64,000 nt of DNA from an uncultured Odoribacter sp. (GTDB lineage: Bacteria; Bacteroidota; Bacteroidia; Bacteroidales; Marinifilaceae). The stretch lies in the NCBI GenBank assembly GCA_910578985.1, contig CAJTSF010000010.1, positions 1 through 64,000 on the forward strand, given 5' to 3'. Positions 1 through 8,172 of this stretch are shown piece after piece; within the stretch, counting starts at the first letter, position 1, and each line of letters begins with the position of its first letter. The translations under genes and the position numbers were made by a program. Under the pieces are notes generated by a model, which made no database searches, had not been told where the DNA came from, and saw only the letters and a list, made by a program, of their open reading frames with translations.

Positions 1-2
1 AT

Positions 3-284
3 ATGTCATTGACTTTTTTGGGACAAATGAAAGAACAAGCTTATTCCGTGGATTATATGAACAGGTGCGGGAATCAATTGTTTGCAAATCTGTTTATCGA
101 CCAAGGCACCCAAAAACTTTTTTACAGTCCGGACGGGGGAGTTCATTGGGAATATTCAGGCAAAAGCACAACAAGAGAACCTACTTGTATGTTGGTAGAC
201 AGTACGCATGTACGGATATATATTTTTGATTCACCCTATTATTTGAGTTCTTATACGCACGAACGGATTTGGGCAGATAAATAA
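3..284 (+). CDS. Asp-box (BNR) repeat protein, 3' end only
   Basis: This is the last ~93 codons of a gene that begins before the window; the reading frame is open to the left edge. It aligns residue for residue with the C-termini of the next three genes (MSLTFLGQ, YSVDYMNRCGNQLF, YSPDGGVHWEY, PTCMLVDSTHVR, SYTHERIWADK). The motif SPDGGVHW is an Asp-box (S/T-x-D-x-G-x-x-W), the turn motif of sialidase-like beta-propellers. The next gene starts 9 bases after its stop, so the array is probably one transcript. Function is unknown; it is at least the first of four tandem paralogues visible here. Confidence 0.8.
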   Translation: MSLTFLGQMKEQAYSVDYMNRCGNQLFANLFIDQGTQKLFYSPDGGVHWEYSGKSTTREPTCMLVDSTHVRIYIFDSPYYLSSYTHERIWADK

Positions 285-293
285 CAGAATGGG

Positions 294-1319
294 ATGAATT
301 TCATTTTTCCATATAAGCTTGTCATATTAGTCGGCATCATCTTATTGCTGTCAATGTTCGAATGCGGGTCAGGAGAGCATCAAAAAGTAAAGATAGAGAG
401 CGGAACAGAGTATATGGTAAGTTATGAAAGTTGTCTTTTCTTTACTCCGGAAGTTGGATTGATGGGAGGAGAAAAAGAGGGGAACGCCTGTTACTGGAAA
501 ACAACCGACGGAGGACGTCATTGGCAACAGCAAAAGTTGACACGCGGCAGTGTGGATGATTTGACAGAACGAGACGGGGTGGTTTATGCTACCGTGGAGA
601 AGCGAGAAAAGGACACGCTGTTGTACACGCATTCCATTTACACCTCCTTCGACCAAGGAGAAAGTTGGCAGTTGAAATGTGAGATGGTGACGAAAGAGTC
701 CTTTATTGACTTGTTGGTTTTGGATTACAAACGGATGTTTATGGTGTTGAGTAATAGTATTTTAGAGACACAGAATGGTGGTAAAGAGTGGCAAATGATA
801 CAAGATGAGGGTTGTCCGCAAGTTTCCGTGGATGACAAATATTTATATTACGTGATTAGCCGTAACCGTATTTTACCGAAGTATATTCCCATCCATTATT
901 TAGTCAGGCGTTCTTTGAAATCGGGTAGAGAACGGTTTTACAAGCTCCCTGACGGCGTTAAGGTCGAGGCAACATGCGGAGATGTGGTTATTCTCGCAAA
1001 AGAACAACATCTGAGATCGTATCGGATAGAAGAGGATATGTCATTGACATTTTTGGGAAAGTTAAAACAACAGGCTTATTCCGTGAATTATATGAACAGA
1101 TGTGGAAATCAATTATTTGTCGATTTGCCTATCGGTATAGCTGTCAATAAACTTCTTTACAGTCCAGACGGAGGTGTGCATTGGAAATATGTCGATAAAG
1201 GTACATGGTTCGGACCTACTTGTATGTTGGCAGACAGTACACATGTACGGATGTTCATAATAGATCCTCATCTTTATCTGAAGTCTTATACACATGAACG
1301 AATTTGGGCGGATAAATAA
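294..1319 (+). CDS. Asp-box (BNR) repeat lipoprotein-like protein, paralogue 2
   Basis: A 341-residue protein with a hydrophobic N-terminus (about residues 7-22) ending in FECGSGEH. The Cys would be the lipidation site of a lipoprotein, but Glu at -1 is not a classical lipobox, so this is inference. Asp-box motifs appear near residues 70 (TTDGGRHW), 117 (SFDQGESW), 159 (degenerate, TQNGGKEW) and 290 (SPDGGVHW), suggesting a small beta-propeller exposed at or beyond the outer membrane. No catalytic sialidase residues were recognised. It is one of four tandem copies with intergenic gaps of 6-13 bases. Its last ~43 residues are almost identical to those of paralogue 4. The ligand or substrate is unknown. 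Confidence 0.85.
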   Translation: MNFIFPYKLVILVGIILLLSMFECGSGEHQKVKIESGTEYMVSYESCLFFTPEVGLMGGEKEGNACYWKTTDGGRHWQQQKLTRGSVDDLTERDGVVYATVEKREKDTLLYTHSIYTSFDQGESWQLKCEMVTKESFIDLLVLDYKRMFMVLSNSILETQNGGKEWQMIQDEGCPQVSVDDKYLYYVISRNRILPKYIPIHYLVRRSLKSGRERFYKLPDGVKVEATCGDVVILAKEQHLRSYRIEEDMSLTFLGKLKQQAYSVNYMNRCGNQLFVDLPIGIAVNKLLYSPDGGVHWKYVDKGTWFGPTCMLADSTHVRMFIIDPHLYLKSYTHERIWADK

Positions 1320-1328
1320 CAGAATTTG

Positions 1329-2354
1329 ATGAATTTTATTTTTCCATATAGGCTCGTTATATTAGTCAGCATAATCTTACTGCTATCAATGTTCGAATGC
1401 GGGTCCGGTGAACATCGAAAAATGAGAATAGAAAGCGGAATAAAAAATCTAGCATATTATGAAAGTTGCCTTTTCTTTACTCCAGAAATAGGATTGGCGG
1501 GAGGACAAAAAGAGGGAAATGCTTATTGCTGGAAGACTACTGATGGAGGGCGTCATTGGCAACAAAAAAAGAAATTGGCAAATGGCATGGTGTGGGATTT
1601 GACGGAAAAAGACGGAGTAGCTTATGCAACTGTTGTAAAACGGGAAAAGGACACGTTGCTGTATACACATTCTGTTTACATCTCCTGCGACCAAGGAGAA
1701 AATTGGCAATTGAAATGTGAAATAGTAGCAGAAAACACTTTTATTGACTTGCTTGTTTTAAATGACAAACGGATGTTTATGGTCTTAAAGACCGGTTTGC
1801 TGGAAACACGGGATGGAGGAAAAAATTGGGAATTAACACGAGAGAGAGAACCTTGCCGAAAACTTTCCATAGATGATAAATATTTATATTATAGCTTTTT
1901 CCATACTTCACCGGAACGTGTTTCCATCTACTATTTAGTGAGACGTTCTCTAATGTCAGGCAAAGAACGGTTAGTCAAGTTACCTATTGGACATGATGTA
2001 AACGCTACATGTGGGGATGTTGTTATCATCGGAAAGAGTAAACACATGGGGTCATATCGGCTAGAGGAGGATATGACATTGACGTTTTTAGGACAGCTTA
2101 AACAACAAAGTTATGATATAGAATACATATATAGACAGGGAAAGCAACTATATGCCACGATGATGATCAGTATAGGTCTCTATAAACTTCTATACAGCCC
2201 AGATGGAGGACATCGTTGGAAATTTGTCGATAAAGGTTCATGGGGTGGCGCTCCTACCTGTATGTTATCTGATAGTTCACAGGTACAGATATTTATACTA
2301 GATATGCCCCATTGGCTAAGGTCTTATCAGCATAAACGGATTTTTTCGGATTAA
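1329..2354 (+). CDS. Asp-box (BNR) repeat lipoprotein-like protein, paralogue 3
   Basis: A 341-residue tandem paralogue of the preceding gene with the same N-terminal segment (MNFIFPYR..., then FECGSGEH) and Asp-boxes TTDGGRHW, SCDQGENW, TRDGGKNW and SPDGGHRW. The ATG at 1329 was chosen over an in-frame TTG three bases earlier because it lines up with the starts of the other copies. This copy is the most divergent in its C-terminal third (YIYRQGKQLYATMM, RSYQHKRIFSD), where copies 2 and 4 agree with each other. It is somewhat more AT-rich than its neighbours. Role unknown. Confidence 0.85.
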   Translation: MNFIFPYRLVILVSIILLLSMFECGSGEHRKMRIESGIKNLAYYESCLFFTPEIGLAGGQKEGNAYCWKTTDGGRHWQQKKKLANGMVWDLTEKDGVAYATVVKREKDTLLYTHSVYISCDQGENWQLKCEIVAENTFIDLLVLNDKRMFMVLKTGLLETRDGGKNWELTREREPCRKLSIDDKYLYYSFFHTSPERVSIYYLVRRSLMSGKERLVKLPIGHDVNATCGDVVIIGKSKHMGSYRLEEDMTLTFLGQLKQQSYDIEYIYRQGKQLYATMMISIGLYKLLYSPDGGHRWKFVDKGSWGGAPTCMLSDSSQVQIFILDMPHWLRSYQHKRIFSD

Positions 2355-2367
2355 ATAACAATATACC

Positions 2368-3396
2368 ATGAATTTCATTTCCCTATATAAACTTGCCATA
2401 TTAGTCAGCATAATTCTATTACTGACGATGTTCGAATGTGGGTCAGGAGAACATCAGAAAGTGAGAATTGAGAGCGGAACAGAGTATATGGTGGGGTATG
2501 AAAGCTGCCTTTTCTTTACTCCGGAGGTGGGGTTGATGGGAGGAGAAAAGGAGGGGAATGCCTGTTTGTGGAAAACGAACGACGGTGGGCGCAATTGGCA
2601 GATAAACAGGTTGAAAAGCGGTACTGTATGGGATTTAACAGAGAAGGACGGAGTAGCTTATGCCACCGTAGAAACAAGGGAAAAAGACACACTGCTGTAC
2701 ACGCATTCCGTCTACACCTCCTCCGACCAAGGGGAAAACTGGCAGTTGAAATGCGAAATGGTGACGAAGGAATCCTTTCTCAATTTGCTGGTTGTGGATG
2801 ACAGACGGATGTTTATGGTGTTGAGTCGGAGTTTGCTGGAGACACGGAACGGGGGAAAGGATTGGCAAATGGTGCGGAATGATGACTGCCGAAAGGTTTC
2901 CATAGATGATAAGTATCTGTATTATAAGATTTCCAATATCTTATTCAGGCACGGTCCCTTTGATTATTTGGTGAGGCGCTCTTTGGAGTCGGGCAAAGAA
3001 CAGCTGATTCGATTGTCCAAAGGTGTCTGCATTAAGAAAATATGCGGAGATGTGGTTTTTCTTGAAAAAGGACAGCACATGAAGTTCTACCAGATAGAAG
3101 AGGATATGTCATTGACATTTTTGGGACAATTGAAACAACAAAATTATGGTGTTGATTATGTTGATTATATGAGCAGGTGCGGAAACCAATTGTTCGTCTA
3201 TTTGTCTGTCGGAATGGCTGTCAAGAAATTATTTTACAGTCCGGACGGAGGAGTGCATTGGAAATATGTCGATAAAGGTACATGGTTCGGTCCTACTTGT
3301 ATGTTGGCAGACAGTACACATGTACGGATGTTCATAATAGATCCTCATCTTTATCTGAAGTCTTATACACATGAACGGATTTGGGCGGAAAAATAA
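2368..3396 (+). CDS. Asp-box (BNR) repeat lipoprotein-like protein, paralogue 4
   Basis: The last visible member of the array, 342 residues, with the same hydrophobic leader and FECGSGEH segment. Asp-boxes are TNDGGRNW, SSDQGENW, TRNGGKDW (degenerate) and SPDGGVHW. It carries a three-residue insertion (VDYVDYMSRCG against VNYMNRCG in copy 2). From about base 3255 to the stop it is nearly base-for-base identical to copy 2 (1184-1319), while the middles differ clearly; that pattern fits recent gene conversion. No terminator hairpin was found directly after the stop. Confidence 0.85.
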   Translation: MNFISLYKLAILVSIILLLTMFECGSGEHQKVRIESGTEYMVGYESCLFFTPEVGLMGGEKEGNACLWKTNDGGRNWQINRLKSGTVWDLTEKDGVAYATVETREKDTLLYTHSVYTSSDQGENWQLKCEMVTKESFLNLLVVDDRRMFMVLSRSLLETRNGGKDWQMVRNDDCRKVSIDDKYLYYKISNILFRHGPFDYLVRRSLESGKEQLIRLSKGVCIKKICGDVVFLEKGQHMKFYQIEEDMSLTFLGQLKQQNYGVDYVDYMSRCGNQLFVYLSVGMAVKKLFYSPDGGVHWKYVDKGTWFGPTCMLADSTHVRMFIIDPHLYLKSYTHERIWAEK

Positions 3397-3525
3397 AGAG
3401 ATACAAACGAATTGCCAGGGTTTTCATGTGCATCTACATGCCGGCGGAAGTGGAGATTTCGGCGCAGGCGTTTCCGGAAGGGGTGCGGGTGGTGACGGGG
3501 AAATAAAAGAAAAAACAGCAAAGTG
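3397..3525 (+). pseudogene. possible C-terminal gene remnant in the gap before rplM
   Basis: Between the Asp-box array and the rplM promoter there is no complete gene. One frame ending at 3506 reads like the tail of a real protein (MPAEVEISAQAFPEGVRVV, then TGK and stop) and is open back through 3396, in a different frame from paralogue 4. It has no start codon context and I cannot assign a family. It may be chance or the remains of a deleted neighbour. Confidence 0.2.
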
Positions 3526-3556
3526 TTTGAGGATAAATATTCTTTCCTTACCTTTG
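3526..3556 (+). promoter_or_regulatory. Bacteroidota promoter for the rplM operon
   Basis: TTTG at 3526-3529 and TACCTTTG at 3549-3556 are separated by 19 bases, matching the phylum consensus TTTG-19/21-TAnnTTTG. Transcription should begin near 3562, giving a leader of about 180 nucleotides before rplM. Confidence 0.75.
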
Positions 3557-3561
3557 TCGCT

Positions 3562-3742
3562 CATTTTGAAGTGGTGTGCGCTGTAAACTGCGGGGCTGAA
3601 CCTTAGCCATTTACCCTGCAGGCACTCCGGAAAGCGAGGGATTTTCAGTCTGCCCGACTATCGCGTTTTTCCCTAACCGACTGAATGCAAGCGGATGCCA
3701 CGACAAAAGACAAACAGATGTTTAATTAAAAATTTAAAACAA
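3562..3742 (+). promoter_or_regulatory. structured 5' leader of rplM, possible L13 autoregulatory element
   Basis: The leader between the promoter and rplM contains strong complementarities. CTGCGGGG (3588-3595) pairs with CCCTGCAG (3614-3621), with one G-U pair. TTCAGTC (3644-3650) pairs perfectly with GACTGAA (3679-3685). AGGGA (3637-3641) can pair with TCCCT (3670-3674), and because this crosses the previous stem the two would form an H-type pseudoknot. Ribosomal protein operons are often controlled by such leaders; here the regulator (L13 itself?) is inference. The segment just before the start is AT-rich and unstructured. Confidence 0.45.
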
Positions 3743-4198
3743 GTGGATCAAGTAAGTTACAAAACGACTTATGTCAACAAAGCCACCGCACAGAAGGAGT
3801 GGGTTTTGATTGACGCAGAGAACCAGGTTTTGGGACGTCTTGCTGCTAAAGTTGCGAAACTGTTACGAGGCAAGTACAAACCGTCCTTTACCCCGTTTGA
3901 GGATTGTGGCGACAACGTCATCATCATCAACGCAGAAAAAATCGTGCTGACGGGAAACAAAATGACCGACAAGGTTTACACCCGCCACACCGGATACCCC
4001 GGCGGACAGCGCCACACTTCTCCGGAAGCCGTGCTGAGAACCCACCCGGAAAGAGTTATCCAGCACGCGGTACGCGGTATGCTTCCTAAAAACCGTCTGG
4101 GAAGAGCAGTTCTGAAAAACCTTCACCTGTTTGTAGGCTCCGAGCACAACCACGAAGCCCAGCAACCGAAGGTCATTGATTTAAACGCTTTAAAATAA
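3743..4198 (+). CDS. rplM: 50S ribosomal protein L13
   Basis: Large-subunit ribosomal protein uL13, one of the early-assembling proteins that bind 23S rRNA. Recognisable segments are EWVLIDAENQVLGRLA, the AKLLRGKYKPSFTP segment, the CGDNVIIINAEKIVLTGNK segment, GYPGGQRH and GMLPKNRLG. The frame is open further upstream to an ATG at 3695, but the GTG at 3743 gives the normal Bacteroidota N-terminus (MDQVSYKT) directly after an AT-rich leader, and the extra upstream residues resemble nothing in the family. From GTG the protein is 151 residues, the usual size. rpsI follows after 6 bases, the classic rplM-rpsI pair. Confidence 0.95.
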   Translation: MDQVSYKTTYVNKATAQKEWVLIDAENQVLGRLAAKVAKLLRGKYKPSFTPFEDCGDNVIIINAEKIVLTGNKMTDKVYTRHTGYPGGQRHTSPEAVLRTHPERVIQHAVRGMLPKNRLGRAVLKNLHLFVGSEHNHEAQQPKVIDLNALK

Positions 4199-4204
4199 CA
4201 GATC

Positions 4205-4591
4205 ATGGAAGTAATTAACGCTATCGGAAGAAGAAAAGCAGCAGTAGCTCGCGTTTACGTAAGCGAAGGAAAAGGGAATATCACTATCAACAAACGTCCG
4301 TTGGAGGAGTATTTCACCATCCCGACGCTTCAGTACATTGTGAAACAACCTCTCGAACTGTTGGGCGTTACCGGACAGTACGACATCAAGGTGAACCTGG
4401 ACGGCGGCGGTTTCAAAGGACAGGCGGAAGCGCTCCGCTTGGGTATCGCCCGCGCACTGGTTGAAATCAATGCAGAAGACAAGGCAAAATTAAGGGCTGC
4501 CGGTTTCATGACACGCGACCCGCGTCAGGTGGAACGTAAGAAACCGGGACAACCCAAAGCACGTAAGAGATTCCAGTTCTCTAAACGTTAA
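4205..4591 (+). CDS. rpsI: 30S ribosomal protein S9
   Basis: Small-subunit protein uS9, whose basic C-terminal tail reaches the P-site tRNA. The 128-residue product begins EVINAIGRRKAAVARVYV and ends with the family's hallmark KARKRFQFSKR tail. GQAEALRLGIARAL is the conserved central helix. It is co-transcribed with rplM, and rpsB follows after 90 bases. Confidence 0.97.
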   Translation: MEVINAIGRRKAAVARVYVSEGKGNITINKRPLEEYFTIPTLQYIVKQPLELLGVTGQYDIKVNLDGGGFKGQAEALRLGIARALVEINAEDKAKLRAAGFMTRDPRQVERKKPGQPKARKRFQFSKR

Positions 4592-4681
4592 TCTCAGTTT
4601 AGTATCTAAATTGCCGGGACTCCTCAGTGGCTACCCGACGATTGTGAAAATGAAGAATGTAAACTATTTAAAAGAAGACAC

Positions 4682-5470
4682 ATGTCAAATTTCGACGAAT
4701 TATTAGAAGCAGGTTGTCACTTCGGACACCTGACCCGTAAATGGAATCCCAAAATGGCTCCGTATATTTTTATGGAGCGGAATGACATCCACATCATCGA
4801 CCTGAACAAAACGGCAGTCATGCTGAACAAAGCCTCACAGGCTCTGAAGCAGATTGCGAAGTCAGGACGCAAAATTCTGTTTGTTGCAACAAAAAAACAG
4901 GCTAAGGACATTGTTGCTGAAAAAATCTCCAATATCAACATGCCCTACGTGACGGAAAGATGGCCGGGCGGTATGCTCACCAACTTCCCGACCATCCGTA
5001 AGGCGGTGAAGAAAATGACGACCATCGACAAGATGGAAAAGGACGGAACGTTCGACCACCTCTCAAAACGCGAAAAGTTGCAGATTTCCCGCCAGCGGGC
5101 AAAACTGGAAAAGAACTTAGGCAGCATCGCCGACCTGACCCGTCTGCCGGCAGCCTTGTTCGTGGTGGACGTGATGAAAGAGTATATCGCCGTGAAAGAG
5201 GCACGCACGCTGGGAATTCCGGTGTTCGCAATGGTGGATACCAACTCGGATCCGAGCGATATCGACTTCGTGATTCCGTGTAACGACGATGCGTCGACTT
5301 CCATCAGCCTGATTATGGAGAACGTGACCGCAGCCATCAAAGAAGGTCTGTCCGAACGCAAATCGGAGAAAGACAAAGAGGGAAGCGAGAAGAAGCCCGT
5401 AAGCAAGAAGGTCGAGAGAGTAGGCGGCACTGATGCCGAAGTTGCAACAGAAGAGGCAACAGAAGAGTAA
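4682..5470 (+). CDS. rpsB: 30S ribosomal protein S2
   Basis: Small-subunit protein uS2, needed for binding of S1 and for a functional 30S subunit. The N-terminus NFDELLEAGCHFGHLTRKWN and the segments MAPYIFMERNDIHIIDL, RWPGGMLTNF, ALFVVDV and VDTNSDP are diagnostic. The protein is 262 residues, with a charged, low-complexity Lys/Glu tail of about 35 residues after the conserved domain. The 90-base gap before it can form a CGGG...CCCG hairpin (about 4613-4640), possibly a small leader. The order rpsB-tsf (20-base gap) is the standard one. Confidence 0.97.
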   Translation: MSNFDELLEAGCHFGHLTRKWNPKMAPYIFMERNDIHIIDLNKTAVMLNKASQALKQIAKSGRKILFVATKKQAKDIVAEKISNINMPYVTERWPGGMLTNFPTIRKAVKKMTTIDKMEKDGTFDHLSKREKLQISRQRAKLEKNLGSIADLTRLPAALFVVDVMKEYIAVKEARTLGIPVFAMVDTNSDPSDIDFVIPCNDDASTSISLIMENVTAAIKEGLSERKSEKDKEGSEKKPVSKKVERVGGTDAEVATEEATEE

Positions 5471-5490
5471 TTAAAATTAAACATTGACAC

Positions 5491-6309
5491 ATGGAAATTA
5501 AAGCAGCTGATGTAATGAAGTTGCGTCACGCAACGAACGCCGGTATGATGGACTGCAAGAAAGCCCTCCAGGAAGCTGAAGGGGATTTCGACAAGGCAGT
5601 GGATATCATCCGTAAGAGAGGTTTGATCGTAGCCAGCAAGCGTGCTGACCGCGAAGCGAAAGAAGGCTGCGTGCTGGCACGCGCAGAGGGCAAGAAGGGT
5701 GTCATGGTCAGCTTGAATTGTGAAACGGACTTCGTTGCCAAGAACGAGAATTTCATCAACTTTACGCGACAAATCCTGGACTGTGCATTCGAGAATATGC
5801 CGGCTGACAAGGAGGCATTGCTCGCACTGACCATCGACGGACGCACGATTGCGGACCAGATTGCAGAGCAGACCGGCGTAATCGGTGAGAAGCTGGAATT
5901 GGCATACTACGGAAAAATCGAGGCAGAAGCCACCATCGCTTATATTCACCCGGGTAACAAATTGGCTACGGTTGTAGGATACAACAAAGAGGTCGATGCC
6001 CAAGTGAAGAAAGACGTGGCTATGCAGGCAGCCGCCATGGCTCCGATTGCCGTAGACAAGAACGATGTACCGCAGGAGGTTATCGAACATGAATTGCAAA
6101 TCGGTCGCGAGAAAGCCCGAGAAGAGGGCAAGCCGGAGAATATGCTGGATAAAATCGCAGAAGGCCGTCTGAACAAGTTCTATCAGGAGTCTACCCTGTT
6201 GAACCAGGCTTTCGTGAAAGATGCCAAGCAGACCGTGAAGGCTTATCTGGCTTCTGCGGACAAGGCGCTGACGGTGACCGGATTCCTGCGTTTCACGCTG
6301 AATGACTAA
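5491..6309 (+). CDS. tsf: translation elongation factor Ts
   Basis: Guanine nucleotide exchange factor that regenerates EF-Tu-GTP. The N-terminal UBA-like region (VMKLRHATNAGMMDCKKALQ) and the exchange signature NCETDFVAKNE are intact. At 272 residues it is a normal Bacteroidota EF-Ts with two core subdomains. It is the last gene of the ribosomal block; a strong hairpin terminator starts 28 bases after the stop. Confidence 0.97.
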   Translation: MEIKAADVMKLRHATNAGMMDCKKALQEAEGDFDKAVDIIRKRGLIVASKRADREAKEGCVLARAEGKKGVMVSLNCETDFVAKNENFINFTRQILDCAFENMPADKEALLALTIDGRTIADQIAEQTGVIGEKLELAYYGKIEAEATIAYIHPGNKLATVVGYNKEVDAQVKKDVAMQAAAMAPIAVDKNDVPQEVIEHELQIGREKAREEGKPENMLDKIAEGRLNKFYQESTLLNQAFVKDAKQTVKAYLASADKALTVTGFLRFTLND

Positions 6310-6337
6310 TTCGGTTATCCCTTGAGATAAGACGAAG

Positions 6338-6369
6338 ATAGGCGGCTCAAAGAGTCGCCTATTTTTTTC
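6338..6369 (+). terminator. intrinsic terminator after tsf
   Basis: A stem formed by ATAGGCG-G-CTC and GAG-T-CGCCTAT around a three-base AAA loop is followed by seven T residues. It closes the rplM-rpsI-rpsB-tsf transcript. Confidence 0.9.
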
Positions 6370-6422
6370 CGAAAACTTGTTTTCCGCCTATTTTCCGCTA
6401 TCTGAAACACTCCAAAAAGAGG

Positions 6423-6535
6423 TTTACAAGACTCAAATAGGACTTTACAAGATTTTACAAAACCAAGGACTAATAATACTTTGTTTATCAGACAATTCAA
6501 AAAACCGTTTACAACGTCCCAAAATTCATTTACAA
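6423..6535 (+). repeat. five phased TTTACAA repeats upstream of the metalloprotease gene
   Basis: TTTACAA occurs at 6423, 6444, 6454, 6508 and 6529, all on the same strand in 113 bases. The spacings are 21, 10, 54 and 21, close to whole turns of B-DNA (10.5), so the copies would lie on one face of the helix. This looks like an array of protein-binding sites for the gene starting at 6595. The rest of the 285-base gap is AT-rich; a weak TATCTTTA near 6554 could be the -7 element. Confidence 0.4.
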
Positions 6536-6594
6536 ACCGAATATTGGGAAATTATCTTTAATTTTACGGGAGTTCTAATCAAAATAATAGAATC

Positions 6595-8172
6595 ATGAAA
6601 TTTAAAGAAGCTATTTTATGGTATTCATTAGTATGTTTTTCTTGTTCGCAAGAGGCACCAATGAATATAAAGGTAAGTCCTACTCAAGGAAAATCTATAA
6701 CCTTTCAAAGTTCCGTTAAATTAGGAAGAAAATTAGAGAATCCTTATTCTGTTGCCAACATGCAAAAGGCATTCGAACAACTTTCGCCACAAACACGTAG
6801 CCAAGCAGCAGATCTCGAAATTAAAGCGACACATTTATATGTAAAGTTCTGCCCTAAAACAGAAGAAGAGTTAGATTTTTTGAAATCAAACACATGTCTG
6901 GAACTCTATTCCTATCCTTTGGATTACGAAATCTTAGACAAATCAGAAAATCATTATTACGTAAACCACACTGAAAAAGATGGCAAACCTTGTGACTATT
7001 ATGCAGCAGTCAAAGTAAACAAAGCGTTACCATCCAACATAGAATATGAAATATTGGAAGAATTATTCATTCCCGACGAAAATACTGATACCCCTATCTT
7101 AACGCGTTCCGGCTATTTGCTTGATGAAAACTTTGTCGATGAATTGGTCGACCTATCTCTAAAACTAACAGGCAATTGGAATGAAAACGAAATCATGACC
7201 AAAGGCAAAAGCAAGTGGAGACCAGCAGGAACCATTACTTATTATGATGAGATATATAAGAAAAATTTAGGCGTGGAAGGTTTGAAAATCCGAGCAAAAA
7301 GGTGGTTTACCACTCATGTCGGATATACCAACGCACAAGGATATTTTTCATGTGACGGGCAATTTAAACGTCCAGCAGATTATTCATTGAATTTTGAACG
7401 AGAAAATTTTCACGTCAAAGATGCAGAGACAGGACACAATAATCTTAAAGGCGATTGGAATCTTCATTTTGTCAGGGAAGAGCTTATTCCAAATCCATTA
7501 AAAGTATCTTCACTATACACTTATGTCACGATATTTAGAGCAGCTTACCATTATTGCTACAAAGACATTCAAGGCTTACACAGACCACCTGCTCGGAAAG
7601 AACTACAAGCAAAGATAAAAATAGAACCCGTCAATGAAGATAAAGGTGGATTAAATGGGGTTTTCTCTCATGGCTTTTTTATGGGAATAACTGGCAAACA
7701 CATTGAGATATACAACCATCATAATCCAATTGATGAAATATATGCTACAACCATTCATGAACTTGCCCATTCTGCTCATTGGATCAGAAACAAAAAGATG
7801 TATCATAAAGATATACATCTCATTGTGAAAGAAAGTTGGGCAAGAGGTGTACAATATCAATTAACCAAAACTGTATATCCGAATTATCAAGAGCCGACAT
7901 TCAGCAGAGGCAGTTATACCGGTATCGTAAATGATTTAATCAATTCTGCCAATATTTATCGCAGCAGTTTTTATTATTACGCCAACGACTCTTATTGGAA
8001 CGTTGCACCCAAATCATATACCGATCGAGTTGAAGGATACACTTTGAAGCAAATAGAAGATGCCTTAGATGGAGTAAAAACTTGGGAGGGATGGAAAGCA
8101 AACATCAAAAAAATACCTAACAATACTAAGCAATATGTGGACGAAGCTTTTAATTTTTGGAGTGGCCAGTAG
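6595..8172 (+). CDS. putative zinc metalloprotease lipoprotein
   Basis: A 525-residue protein with a short signal sequence ending CFSC-SQE, which fits a lipoprotein, so probably anchored in the outer membrane. The motif HELAH (His388-Glu389-x-x-His392) in TTIHELAHSAHW is the zinc-binding HExxH of gluzincin/metzincin-type peptidases; the third ligand is not obvious. The region before it (TITYYDEIYKKNLGVEGLKIRAKRWF split by short gaps) and the Tyr/Asn-rich tail I cannot assign to a named family. GC content is far below that of the ribosomal genes before it, a possible sign of transfer. Its 3' end overlaps the next lipoprotein gene by 38 bases. Confidence 0.75.
   Translation: MKFKEAILWYSLVCFSCSQEAPMNIKVSPTQGKSITFQSSVKLGRKLENPYSVANMQKAFEQLSPQTRSQAADLEIKATHLYVKFCPKTEEELDFLKSNTCLELYSYPLDYEILDKSENHYYVNHTEKDGKPCDYYAAVKVNKALPSNIEYEILEELFIPDENTDTPILTRSGYLLDENFVDELVDLSLKLTGNWNENEIMTKGKSKWRPAGTITYYDEIYKKNLGVEGLKIRAKRWFTTHVGYTNAQGYFSCDGQFKRPADYSLNFERENFHVKDAETGHNNLKGDWNLHFVREELIPNPLKVSSLYTYVTIFRAAYHYCYKDIQGLHRPPARKELQAKIKIEPVNEDKGGLNGVFSHGFFMGITGKHIEIYNHHNPIDEIYATTIHELAHSAHWIRNKKMYHKDIHLIVKESWARGVQYQLTKTVYPNYQEPTFSRGSYTGIVNDLINSANIYRSSFYYYANDSYWNVAPKSYTDRVEGYTLKQIEDALDGVKTWEGWKANIKKIPNNTKQYVDEAFNFWSGQ

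Noticed and set aside
3695..3742. ATG start for rplM 48 bases upstream of the GTG
   Set aside because: The extra 16 residues are not L13-like and lie in the structured, AT-rich leader; GTG at 3743 gives the normal N-terminus.
4945..6099. 384-codon frame antisense to rpsB and tsf
   Set aside because: It is the complement of two certain genes with strongly biased codons; no independent features.
6377..6598. 73-codon plus-strand frame after the tsf terminator
   Set aside because: It covers the TTTACAA repeat region and has no family-like sequence; the region is better read as regulatory.
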